From assembly GCF_000814765.1 (NCBI RefSeq), contig NZ_JWIC01000007.1, positions 186,001 through 250,000 of the forward strand: a stretch of DNA of 64,000 nt. The letters run 5' to 3'. Below are positions 57,113 to 64,000 of the stretch, piece after piece. The notes under the pieces were generated by a model. It was not told where the DNA came from. It worked only from the letters and a program-made list of their open reading frames with translations, and did no database searches. This DNA comes from Pseudoalteromonas luteoviolacea (GTDB lineage: Bacteria; Pseudomonadota; Gammaproteobacteria; Enterobacterales; Alteromonadaceae). Position numbers and translations under genes: made by a program. The number at the start of each line of letters is the position of its first letter. Position 1 is the stretch's first letter.

Positions 57113-57736
57113 ATGGTTAGTTTAGAGCAATCACGTGATTGCCGCACAAAAAAAGGTATAAACCAAGGGATGCAAGAAACCCCTTCAGAGCAGTTAACTC
57201 AAGCATTAGTTAAAGTTGCAAATGATGCGGACAAAAAAGCGTACGCATATTTGTTCTCTTATTTTGCGCCAAAAATAAAGCGTTTCGGTATCAAGCAATT
57301 TGGTTCAGAAGCAATGGCAATGGAATTGGTGCAGGACACAATGACGTCAGTGTGGAGAAAGGCCAAGCTTTACCACCAAGATAAAGGTGCAGCAACTACT
57401 TGGGTATACACGATTATGCGAAATGCATCATTTGATGCGCTTAGAAAAGTAAAAAGCAATCGAGAAGATAATTTAAGTGAAGAAATATGGCCCTTGTTCC
57501 ATGACGAGCAAGTGTGTGAAAAAAGTTTTAAAGACCATCTACAAACAAATCAACTTAAAGAAAAAATTAAAAACTTGCCAGCTGCGCAAAGAGATGTGGT
57601 GGTTGGGGTATATTTTGAAGACATGACACAAGAACAGCTTGCACATCATCTAGGGATCCCTGTAGGTACGGTAAAATCTAGGCTGCGCTTAGCCTTGAAG
57701 AAGTTAAAAGTTGAATTGGGAGAGCAGCATGATTAA
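57113..57736 (+). CDS. rpoE: ECF sigma factor, RpoE of the ChrR-controlled group (ECF11)
   Basis: A 207-residue sigma factor. Region 2: LVQDTMTSVWRKAKLYHQDKG and TTWVYTIMRNASFDALRKVK (landmarks QDTMTSVWRKA, WVYTIMRNASFDALR). Region 4: LPAAQRDVVVGVYFEDMTQEQLAHHLGIPVGTVKSRLRLAL (landmarks AQRDVVVGVYFEDMTQ, IPVGTVKSRLRLALKKL). There is no transmembrane anti-sigma; instead the next gene is a soluble zinc ChrR. In Rhodobacter this pair answers singlet oxygen. ATG 57113 is chosen because the later ATG 57170 has its AAGGG touching the start codon. The stop overlaps chrR by eight bases. Confidence 0.94.
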   Translation: MVSLEQSRDCRTKKGINQGMQETPSEQLTQALVKVANDADKKAYAYLFSYFAPKIKRFGIKQFGSEAMAMELVQDTMTSVWRKAKLYHQDKGAATTWVYTIMRNASFDALRKVKSNREDNLSEEIWPLFHDEQVCEKSFKDHLQTNQLKEKIKNLPAAQRDVVVGVYFEDMTQEQLAHHLGIPVGTVKSRLRLALKKLKVELGEQHD

Positions 57737-58409
57737 GTATCATCCCTCTAAGCAGTTAATGCACAAGCACCTTGCTGGAGAATTGCCAGCAGGGTTGAGT
57801 GTGGCCATCGCTGCTCATATTGAACTTTGTGACAAATGTCAGTGTGAAGTAGATGCGATTGAAGCAAAACAAGCGGCGCAGCTGTTTAGTAATCAGTCAG
57901 ACATACTTATTGACTGTGATGAAGCCTTGTCAACAGAGGATGATTTATTGTTTGACGCTATGATGGCTGACATTACGTCTCTTGAAGTCGATTCACAAGT
58001 TGTTCCTCACGAAGTAACGATGTTTGATTATCAAGATAAATCTGTACAACTGCCAAGAGCCATTGCTGCGTTGAAGTTAGGTAGTTTTATCAATGCTGGC
58101 AAGGTATCTCGCGCCCGTTTCGAACTGGATGAAGGTCCAATGCGAAGTAGTTTACTTCATATTAAGCCTGGTGGAGAGATCCCAGAACACACACATACTG
58201 GTTTTGAGCTAACATTACTCTTAGATGGGACATTTGAAGACGAAAGTGGGAAATATGTGCCCGGTGATTTTATCATGTTAGATGGGCGACATAATCATAC
58301 TCCCAAAACTGAAGAAGGCTGTTTGTGCTTTACGCTAGTCGACAATGCCCTGCATTTTAACAAAGGGTTAAGTAAACTTCTAAATCCTATTGGTAAGCTG
58401 ATTTACTAG
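57729..58409 (+). CDS. chrR: ChrR-type zinc anti-sigma factor
   Basis: A 226-residue soluble anti-sigma factor. The N-terminal zinc domain has His5, His30, Cys34 and Cys37 (YHPSKQL; HIELCDKCQC), the same pattern as Rhodobacter ChrR (H6, H31, C35, C38). The C-terminal cupin domain holds a second metal site (PEHTHTGFELTLLLDG, then RHNHTP). In Rhodobacter singlet oxygen causes ChrR to release RpoE. I chose ATG 57729 with GGGAG upstream over 57711; this start also gives the matching His/Cys numbering. Confidence 0.95.
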   Translation: MIKYHPSKQLMHKHLAGELPAGLSVAIAAHIELCDKCQCEVDAIEAKQAAQLFSNQSDILIDCDEALSTEDDLLFDAMMADITSLEVDSQVVPHEVTMFDYQDKSVQLPRAIAALKLGSFINAGKVSRARFELDEGPMRSSLLHIKPGGEIPEHTHTGFELTLLLDGTFEDESGKYVPGDFIMLDGRHNHTPKTEEGCLCFTLVDNALHFNKGLSKLLNPIGKLIY

Positions 58410-58423
58410 GGAGAGATTTAAGT

Positions 58424-59380
58424 ATGCAATTTAATACACCTATACAGATCGGATTAAGTGCATGTCTAGGCGGAGACAGAGTGCGCTTTGACAAAGGACA
58501 TAAACGCTCAAACTTTTGTATGGATGAGTTTAGCAAGCATGTAGAGTTTGTTAAGTTTTGTCCTGAAGTAGCCATCGGTATGCCTGTTCCTCGTGAGACC
58601 ATAAGGCAAGTTCGCTTTGGCGATACAATTAAAGTATGTAGACCTGATGGTTCACAAGATGTTGGCCCGAAACTCACGGAATACGGTAAGAAAATTGCTG
58701 AAACAAAAGCGAAAGAGTTGTCTGGATTCGTTTTTTGCGCCAAAAGTCCAAGTTGTGGCATGGAGCGTGTGAAAGTATATAACGACACAGGCACTGGTGC
58801 GACAGCTGAAGGCGTTGGGGCGTTCGCCGCTGAGATAATGCGTCATAACCCGTTACTTCCATGCGAGGAAAACGGCAGATTGAACGATGTGCACTTGCGA
58901 GAGAACTTTGTAATGAGAGTGTTCGTGTATAAGTCTTGGCAAGAATTAATGGAGCAAGACGTTACGAAACATATGTTAACAGAGTTTCATGCCAAACATA
59001 AATATTTGCTTATGAGCCATAATTACGCTGCATATAGAACGCTTGGCCGTTTACTTGCTGAAGGTGATCCTAATGAGTCACTTGTAGTGGCGCATCAATA
59101 TATCTCAGGATTAATGACTGCGTTGAAAAAGCCTGCAAGCAGAAAAGCACAAGCAAATACGCTGGCGCATTTACAAGGTTATTTTAAAAACGAATTATCA
59201 AGTATCGAGAAGGCGGAAATGGTTGAGGCCATTGATGAATATAGAATGGGGCTGGTGCCATTAAATGTGCCGTTGACTCTATTAAAGCATCACCTACGAG
59301 TTCACCCTAAGTCTTATTTAGAACAGCAAGTGTATTTTGACCCATATCCACATGATTTAAAATTAAGGTTCTCAATTTGA
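58424..59380 (+). CDS. DUF523-DUF1722 fusion, RudS-like tRNA 4-thiouridine desulfidase
   Basis: A 318-residue two-domain protein. The DUF523 (TudS) domain (about 1-150) has the three cysteines expected for a [4Fe-4S] cluster: Cys14 (LSACLGG), Cys46 (FCPEV) and Cys111 (CAKSPSCGM). The C-terminal DUF1722 domain (about 160-315: HKYLLMSHNYAAYRTLGRLL) is the one present alone in E. coli YbgA. This architecture has been reported as RudS, which removes sulfur from 4-thiouridine in tRNA. E. coli ybgA lies next to phr; here the fusion overlaps phr by four bases, so the link with light damage is conserved. Activity here is inferred. Confidence 0.88.
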   Translation: MQFNTPIQIGLSACLGGDRVRFDKGHKRSNFCMDEFSKHVEFVKFCPEVAIGMPVPRETIRQVRFGDTIKVCRPDGSQDVGPKLTEYGKKIAETKAKELSGFVFCAKSPSCGMERVKVYNDTGTGATAEGVGAFAAEIMRHNPLLPCEENGRLNDVHLRENFVMRVFVYKSWQELMEQDVTKHMLTEFHAKHKYLLMSHNYAAYRTLGRLLAEGDPNESLVVAHQYISGLMTALKKPASRKAQANTLAHLQGYFKNELSSIEKAEMVEAIDEYRMGLVPLNVPLTLLKHHLRVHPKSYLEQQVYFDPYPHDLKLRFSI

Positions 59381-60759
59381 GCAAAGCACTTTTTTGGTTC
59401 AGGCGCGATCTGAGGTTATCTGGTAACCAAGCGCTTGAAGACGCGATTAACAACGGCGCCACTGAGGCGCTGTTTTTTGTTTGTGAAAAACAATGGCAGA
59501 TACACAATACCAGTGAAATACAAATTGATTTAGTTAAAAGGCGTATTGATTATCTTGGTGGTCAATTGGCAGAGTTAGGTATAAAGCTTCATGTGATTGA
59601 TGCACAAGATTTTAAGCAATTACCAAGTAAACTTGAAGAGTTTATAACTCAGCATGGTTTTACTCATATTTATGCCAATAGAGAGTACGAAATTAACGAG
59701 TTAAACCGTGATGAACTGTGCACGTCACTCGGTGCTGAACTGCGTTTATATGATGGTGACGTTCTTTGCCCACCTGGTAGTGTCGTTACTAAAAATGGAG
59801 AGATGTTTAAGGTCTTTACCCCGTTTAAAAAAGCATGGTTATCGCAGTATTCACAGTATACCTTCCCAATAAGTCAGTATATTCGCTCAGTAAATCAGCC
59901 TATTCCTTGGCAAACTCCAGACTTGTTAGTTACCAACGGTGCTTCTGATAAGTGGCCTGTGGATGACCATATACTTTCACAGGTCATCGAGCAGTTCTTA
60001 GATGAAAAGTTAAACGAATATAGTGAATATCGAGATGTGCCTAGTATTAAAGGGACTTCAGGGTTGAGTCCCTACCTTGCGTTAGGGGTTATATCTGCTT
60101 CGGATCTAATTGGCCGAATTCAACAACGGATCCCGGACGTATTATATAGAACTAAAACTTCTGCATTTACTTATATAAATGAATTACTCTGGAGAGAGTT
60201 TTATCGTCATTTAATGTATATCTTTCCAAAGCTGTGCAAAAGCAATAATTTTAATGAAAAATACAATGCTGTGCAGTGGCTAGATGACGAAGAGGCCTTT
60301 TCATCATGGTGTGAAGGTAACACAGGATATCCTATTGTTGATGCGGCCATGCGACAGCTGAATCAAACCGGGTGGATGCATAATAGACTGAGAATGATAG
60401 TTGCGAGCTTTTTAACTAAACATTTATTAATTGATTGGCGTAAAGGTGAAGCTTACTTCATGAGTAAGCTCATTGATGGTGATTTGGCCGCAAATAATGG
60501 TGGTTGGCAATGGGCAGCGAGTACGGGGTGCGACGCACAACCTTATTTTAGAATATTTAATCCGATAACCCAAAGTGAAAAGTTTGATCCTGATGGAACT
60601 TTTATTCGTAAATATGTACAAGAATTAGAATGGGTGCCAGCTAAGTATATTCATTTTCCCCATGATTATATTAACGCTGTTGGCAGGCCTTGTTATACAG
60701 CACCTATAGTTGAACATAAAGAAGCGAGAGCCAGAGCGCTTGATGCATTTAAGGTATAG
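59377..60759 (+). CDS. phrB: Deoxyribodipyrimidine photolyase
   Basis: A 460-residue flavoprotein that repairs UV pyrimidine dimers with blue light. The antenna domain has ALFWFRRDLRLSGNQAL and IYANREYEINELNRD. The FAD domain has GTSGLSPYLALGVIS, YINELLWREFYRHLMY, GYPIVDAAMRQLNQTG, WMHNRLRMIVASFL, and NNGGWQWAASTGCDAQPYFR. The tryptophans for electron transfer are in place. This is a class I CPD photolyase. The start codon is TTG 59377, inside the TGA of the previous gene, with AAGG upstream. It is two bases from the next gene. Confidence 0.96.
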   Translation: MSKALFWFRRDLRLSGNQALEDAINNGATEALFFVCEKQWQIHNTSEIQIDLVKRRIDYLGGQLAELGIKLHVIDAQDFKQLPSKLEEFITQHGFTHIYANREYEINELNRDELCTSLGAELRLYDGDVLCPPGSVVTKNGEMFKVFTPFKKAWLSQYSQYTFPISQYIRSVNQPIPWQTPDLLVTNGASDKWPVDDHILSQVIEQFLDEKLNEYSEYRDVPSIKGTSGLSPYLALGVISASDLIGRIQQRIPDVLYRTKTSAFTYINELLWREFYRHLMYIFPKLCKSNNFNEKYNAVQWLDDEEAFSSWCEGNTGYPIVDAAMRQLNQTGWMHNRLRMIVASFLTKHLLIDWRKGEAYFMSKLIDGDLAANNGGWQWAASTGCDAQPYFRIFNPITQSEKFDPDGTFIRKYVQELEWVPAKYIHFPHDYINAVGRPCYTAPIVEHKEARARALDAFKV

Positions 60760-60761
60760 AA

Positions 60762-61187
60762 ATGGAACAACACCTTAACAACTTTGTAGATATTTATAAT
60801 CAGCTGTCAGACAAAAACCTTGGTTTATTGAAAAATATTTATGATGATAGTGTGGTATTTTCGGATCCTTTACATAAAGTAGAAGGAATTGAAGCCTTAA
60901 CTAGATATTTTGAGAATTTATATGCAAATGTAAATTCAATCTCTTTTGATATCAATGAGCACTACGTTGTAGACAACAAAGGTTTTTTATACTGGGAAAT
61001 GCACTTTTCTCACAGCAAACTTAACAACAAGAAAAACATCACAGTGGCTGGGCATAGCCAGCTGACCTTTAAGGGGTCCAAGGTTATCAGCCACAGAGAT
61101 TACTTTGATGTGGGCGCGTTGTTGTATAGGAACATCCCGCTTCTTGGCAGCGTGATTAAAACGCTAGAGAAAAGGGCTGTTTCATGA
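60762..61187 (+). CDS. SnoaL/NTF2-like protein
   Basis: A 141-residue alpha+beta-barrel protein (NNFVDIYNQLSDKNLGLLKNIY, FSDPLHKVEGIEALTRYFENL). It has the SnoaL/NTF2 shape: a cone-shaped pocket that may bind a small hydrophobic ligand or act as an isomerase. Homologues occur beside the SDR/amine-oxidase/DUF1365/cfa genes in many RpoE-ChrR clusters. The function is not defined. It is two bases after phr and overlaps the SDR gene by four. Confidence 0.8.
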   Translation: MEQHLNNFVDIYNQLSDKNLGLLKNIYDDSVVFSDPLHKVEGIEALTRYFENLYANVNSISFDINEHYVVDNKGFLYWEMHFSHSKLNNKKNITVAGHSQLTFKGSKVISHRDYFDVGALLYRNIPLLGSVIKTLEKRAVS

Positions 61188-61903
61188 GTGAAAGTAAAAA
61201 TCGTGTACTGGTCACTGGCGCAACGTCTGGTATTGGAGAAGCGTTGGTTTATAAGTACGCCCAGTCAGACATTGTAACAGCTTGCGGCCGTAATCAAGAC
61301 AAGTTAGCTGAATTTGAGTCGAGAGGCGTGTCCTCGTCACGTTTTGACATGACGGATAAGCAACAAGTCTTTGATGCCGCAGAAAAGCTTGAAGCGCACG
61401 ATATCATCATATTAAATGCTGGTGTATGTGAGTATATCGACAACGCAAACAAATTTGATTCGGCATTATTCGAACGAGTTATACAGGCCAATTTGATTGC
61501 GACAGGATACTGTCTTGAAGCATTCATTCCAAAAATAAAAAAAGGCGGCCAACTCGTTATAGTCAGTTCTAGCGCGAGCTTTTTGCCGCTGCCTCGAGCC
61601 CAAGCGTACGGGGCATCAAAGGCGGCATTAAGCTATTTAACGCGTGTTATGCAGGTTGAACTTTTAGATATTGATGTAACTTTAGTTCACCCGGGATTTG
61701 TAGAGACTCCATTGACGAATAAAAATGATTTTCCGATGCCTTGTTTAGTCAGTGTTGAACAAGCAGCAGAAAGGATTTATGAAGGGGTTTCTAAACGTAA
61801 AAATGAAGTGCATTTTCCAAAGCGTTTTACGCTGTTTTTAAAACTGTTCTCATTATTACCATTTAATGTATGGCTGCCATTAGCCAAAAGGATAAAACGT
61901 TGA
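61184..61903 (+). CDS. Short-chain dehydrogenase/reductase
   Basis: A 239-residue classical SDR. Cofactor motif TGATSGIGEAL near the start, structural LNAGV, Ser in VSSSASF and catalytic YGASK. The N-terminal glycine motif has NRVLVTG before it. A hydrophobic C-terminal tail (TLFLKLFSLLPFNVWLPLA) suggests membrane contact and thus a lipid-like substrate. The operon context points to fatty-acid modification. The ATG overlaps the previous stop by four bases. Confidence 0.9.
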   Translation: MSESKNRVLVTGATSGIGEALVYKYAQSDIVTACGRNQDKLAEFESRGVSSSRFDMTDKQQVFDAAEKLEAHDIIILNAGVCEYIDNANKFDSALFERVIQANLIATGYCLEAFIPKIKKGGQLVIVSSSASFLPLPRAQAYGASKAALSYLTRVMQVELLDIDVTLVHPGFVETPLTNKNDFPMPCLVSVEQAAERIYEGVSKRKNEVHFPKRFTLFLKLFSLLPFNVWLPLAKRIKR

Positions 61904-63156
61904 AAAATATTGCAATCATTGGTTCTGGCATTGCGGGACTCAGTGCGGCTTATTTACTGAATAAAAAACATAAGGTCACAGTGTTTGAGAAAGAAGACAG
62001 GCTTGGAGGTCATACTGCAACAATTGATGTTGACACGCCTGAAGGCGTCCAAGGTATCGACACCGGCTTTATTGTTTTTAATGACCGTACATACCCTTTA
62101 TTTGAAAAACTGCTTGATCAGATAGGGGTAGGGCGTAAGCCTACTCAAATGAGTTTCAGTGTTAAAACCGCAGACAGAGACTTTGAATATAACGGCCACA
62201 CTTTTTTCTCTTTATTTGCTCAGAAACGCAATGTGTTATCGATCAAGTTTTGGCGTTTCTTATACAGTATTATCAAATTCAACCGATTAGCTAAAGCGCT
62301 ATATCACAGTGGCGATTATTCAAATCATACAAATTTGGGTGATTTTCTCGATGCTCACGGGTTTGATGAGTTTTTTAAGAAGCATTACATTTTGCCGATG
62401 GGCGCAGCTATTTGGTCAACCAGCTTGAAGGGAATGCTTGATTTTGAGATCCAGTTTTTTATTCAATTCTTCTTTAACCACGGCCTGCTAGATGTTGCTG
62501 GTCGGCCTCAATGGTATGTTATTCCTGGCGGTTCGAAACAATATATTGACCCTCTCATAGGCTCTTTCAAAGAACGAATCAAGCTAGGCGTAAACATAAA
62601 GACCGTGATGCGCTTTGATGATCGTGTTGAAATCATATTTGAAGATGGCAGCATCGAACATTTTGATGAAGTGGTGTTTGCGTGTCATTCAGATCAAGCC
62701 TTGAAGTTACTTGGTGATGCTAGTGAGATTGAGCGAGAAGTGCTTGGCGCAATTCCATACACTCCTAACAGTGTGGTTTTGCATACAGACACATCTATCT
62801 TACCTAAAAGAAGAGCTGCGTGGGCAAGTTGGAATTATGCCCTAGACGAGAGTCAAACAAGGCCAGCAAGTGTTACTTATCAGATGAATATTTTGCAAGG
62901 GTTATCTTCTTCACAGCAGTACTGTGTAACATTAAATAATGATGAACAGATAAACCATGACAAAATAGTTCAAAAATTCACTTATTATCACCCTGTGTTT
63001 AATACACACAGTATTCGAGCTCAAAAAAGAAAGTCTGAAGTTGACGGTATCAATCGGACGTACTTTTGTGGTGCGTATTGGTTTAATGGCTTTCACGAAG
63101 ATGGTGTGAGAAGTGCTGTTGATGTAGCTGAAAAGCTCGGAGTGAACTTTGAATAG
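61900..63156 (+). CDS. FAD-dependent amine-oxidase-like protein
   Basis: A 418-residue FAD/NAD(P)-binding protein. The dinucleotide motif is [19 protein letters not shown], then [32 protein letters not shown] and FVACHSD-like ([15 protein letters not shown]). The C-terminal [19 protein letters not shown] is typical of the group next to DUF1365 and cfa. I chose TTG 61900 with AAGGA seven bases upstream; the upstream ATG 61870 adds ten residues that are the end of the SDR in another frame. A role in oxidising or desaturating membrane acyl chains is inferred. Confidence 0.9.
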   Translation: MKNIAIIGSGIAGLSAAYLLNKKHKVTVFEKEDRLGGHTATIDVDTPEGVQGIDTGFIVFNDRTYPLFEKLLDQIGVGRKPTQMSFSVKTADRDFEYNGHTFFSLFAQKRNVLSIKFWRFLYSIIKFNRLAKALYHSGDYSNHTNLGDFLDAHGFDEFFKKHYILPMGAAIWSTSLKGMLDFEIQFFIQFFFNHGLLDVAGRPQWYVIPGGSKQYIDPLIGSFKERIKLGVNIKTVMRFDDRVEIIFEDGSIEHFDEVVFACHSDQALKLLGDASEIEREVLGAIPYTPNSVVLHTDTSILPKRRAAWASWNYALDESQTRPASVTYQMNILQGLSSSQQYCVTLNNDEQINHDKIVQKFTYYHPVFNTHSIRAQKRKSEVDGINRTYFCGAYWFNGFHEDGVRSAVDVAEKLGVNFE

Positions 63157-63874
63157 TGCTATTTATTTAGGTGATGTGAGGCATCGTCGCTTTGCGGTAG
63201 CCGAACATCATTTCAAATATCCTATGTATATGATGTGCATTGACTTGGATGAACAACATCTTCTAGACGACATCCATCCATTATTTGGCACTAAAGGAAA
63301 AAAGCTACTACGGTTTGAACAGGCAGATTATTTAACAGGGTCTATAAAAAGCTTAAAGCAGCGTGCATTGGACAAGAGCTTAGAAATGGGTGTAGATGCA
63401 TCAGATAACAAAGTATATTTGATGGGTCAGTGTCGTTGTTTTGGATATTATTTTAGTCCAGTCAATTTTTATTTTTTTTCAAAGGAAGATGGGGAATATA
63501 CCCACATGATTGCTGAAGTTAGTAATACACCATGGAATGAACGGCATTATTACCTTGTACCACTTGGGAAAAAAGTGAACTTTGAAAAGACCTTTCACGT
63601 ATCACCTTTCATGAATTTAGATATGGAATACCATTGGCATATAAAAGCACCTTCACAGTATGCTTTTGTCCATATTGAAAATAAAAAAGAGCGTGAACTT
63701 TTATTTGACGCGACATTGAGACTGCAACGAGTACCACTAGATAAACCCTCAATGAGTAGTTTATTAAAGCAGTTTCCTGCAATGACCTTTTCAATTTTAA
63801 AAGGCATTTATTGGCAAGCGTTAAAGCTTTTTTTAAAGCGAGTTCCTTTTATCAGTCATCCAGGAAGTTTGTAA
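63149..63874 (+). CDS. DUF1365 protein
   Basis: A 241-residue protein of the DUF1365 family: [50 protein letters not shown] ([17 protein letters not shown]) and [14 protein letters not shown]. It nearly always sits between the FAD-dependent protein and cfa. The conserved His and aromatic residues suggest an enzyme or a membrane-associated binder, but the reaction is not known. TTG start at 63149 inside the previous stop, with GGAG six bases upstream. Nearly touches cfa (one-base gap). Confidence 0.9.
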   Translation: MNSAIYLGDVRHRRFAVAEHHFKYPMYMMCIDLDEQHLLDDIHPLFGTKGKKLLRFEQADYLTGSIKSLKQRALDKSLEMGVDASDNKVYLMGQCRCFGYYFSPVNFYFFSKEDGEYTHMIAEVSNTPWNERHYYLVPLGKKVNFEKTFHVSPFMNLDMEYHWHIKAPSQYAFVHIENKKERELLFDATLRLQRVPLDKPSMSSLLKQFPAMTFSILKGIYWQALKLFLKRVPFISHPGSL

Positions 63875-63875
63875 G

Positions 63876-64000
63876 ATGGAAAAAACGACACAATCCTATA
63901 GTAGTCAGAGCAACGATAGTTTTTTAACCAAAATGTGTAAGGCACTGGTGTTAAAAGCGTTAGAACAAATCACATGGGGACAAATCAAGCTCATCGACGG
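63876..64000 (+). CDS. Cyclopropane-fatty-acyl-phospholipid synthase-like protein, 5' end (continues beyond window)
   Basis: The first 41 codons (MEKTTQSYSSQSNDSFLTKM, then KALEQITWGQIKLIDG) of what the neighbours and the ending GQIKLIDG indicate is the cfa-like methyltransferase of this cluster. Such enzymes methylate or cyclopropanate the double bonds of membrane acyl chains using S-adenosylmethionine, changing how the chain reacts with singlet oxygen. The rest of the gene, including the SAM-binding motifs, lies outside the window, so identity rests on context and a short match. Confidence 0.7.
   Translation, partial: MEKTTQSYSSQSNDSFLTKMCKALVLKALEQITWGQIKLID

Overview
The window looks like chromosome of a marine gammaproteobacterium of the Alteromonadales, most like Pseudoalteromonas. 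The evidence is moderate-to-low GC, FadE/DnaJ/YbaK/RluF/AstA/AstC proteins of gammaproteobacterial type, an AbgT transporter, a subtilase with a PKD and chitin-binding-like tail, and a large surface protein ending in a GlyGly-CTERM-like sorting tail. I saw no phage, insertion sequence, tRNA, rRNA or CRISPR array. The window starts inside dnaJ and ends inside a cfa-like gene.

Layout. 0-6 kb: end of dnaJ, a small membrane protein, ybaK, a FadE acyl-CoA dehydrogenase without the usual N-terminal membrane segment, and a kinase-like/EamA exporter pair. 6-14 kb: secreted subtilase, an orphan sugar-binding-type periplasmic protein, a cytochrome b562-like protein, and a 1350-residue surface protein with BNR-like repeats and three cadherin-like repeats. 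14-18 kb: cysteine-poor L31/L36 pair (zinc-independent type), a DapA strikingly like the plant enzyme, and a DEAD-box helicase whose ribosome-binding site lies at the base of a leader hairpin. 18-24 kb: a decayed TonB-dependent receptor, a ZapE-type ATPase, a GST, an AbgT transporter and a three-gene operon of small proteins. 24-34 kb: rnz; an araC-ppk2-DUF2252 operon; an astC-astA-DUF1338 operon divergent from an Lrp-type regulator; a GGDEF-EAL protein.

34.4-46.3 kb is a complete glycogen operon: a small stand-alone CBM48 protein, malQ, glgB, glgX, glgP, glgC and glgA. It covers synthesis (GlgC, GlgA, GlgB) and breakdown (GlgP, GlgX, MalQ). 46.5-50 kb is an EAL-HDOD / DUF418 / periplasmic-binding-protein operon. 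Its binding protein is a paralogue of the orphan at 7.8 kb. 50-57 kb: rluF, an RND efflux pair with a divergent LysR regulator, an alkyltransferase-like protein and a LON-domain protein.

57.0-64.0 kb is the most coherent system: an RpoE(ECF)-ChrR module heading a tightly coupled operon with a RudS-like tRNA desulfidase (DUF523-DUF1722), DNA photolyase, a SnoaL-like protein, an SDR, an FAD-dependent amine-oxidase-like protein, DUF1365 and a cfa-like methyltransferase. By analogy with the Rhodobacter RpoE-ChrR regulon this is a singlet-oxygen/light-damage response joining DNA repair, membrane-lipid modification and, unusually, removal of the near-UV chromophore 4-thiouridine from tRNA. A promoter-like element before rpoE (TGATCT, 18 bases, TATAGT) has a close match at the same distance before fadE.
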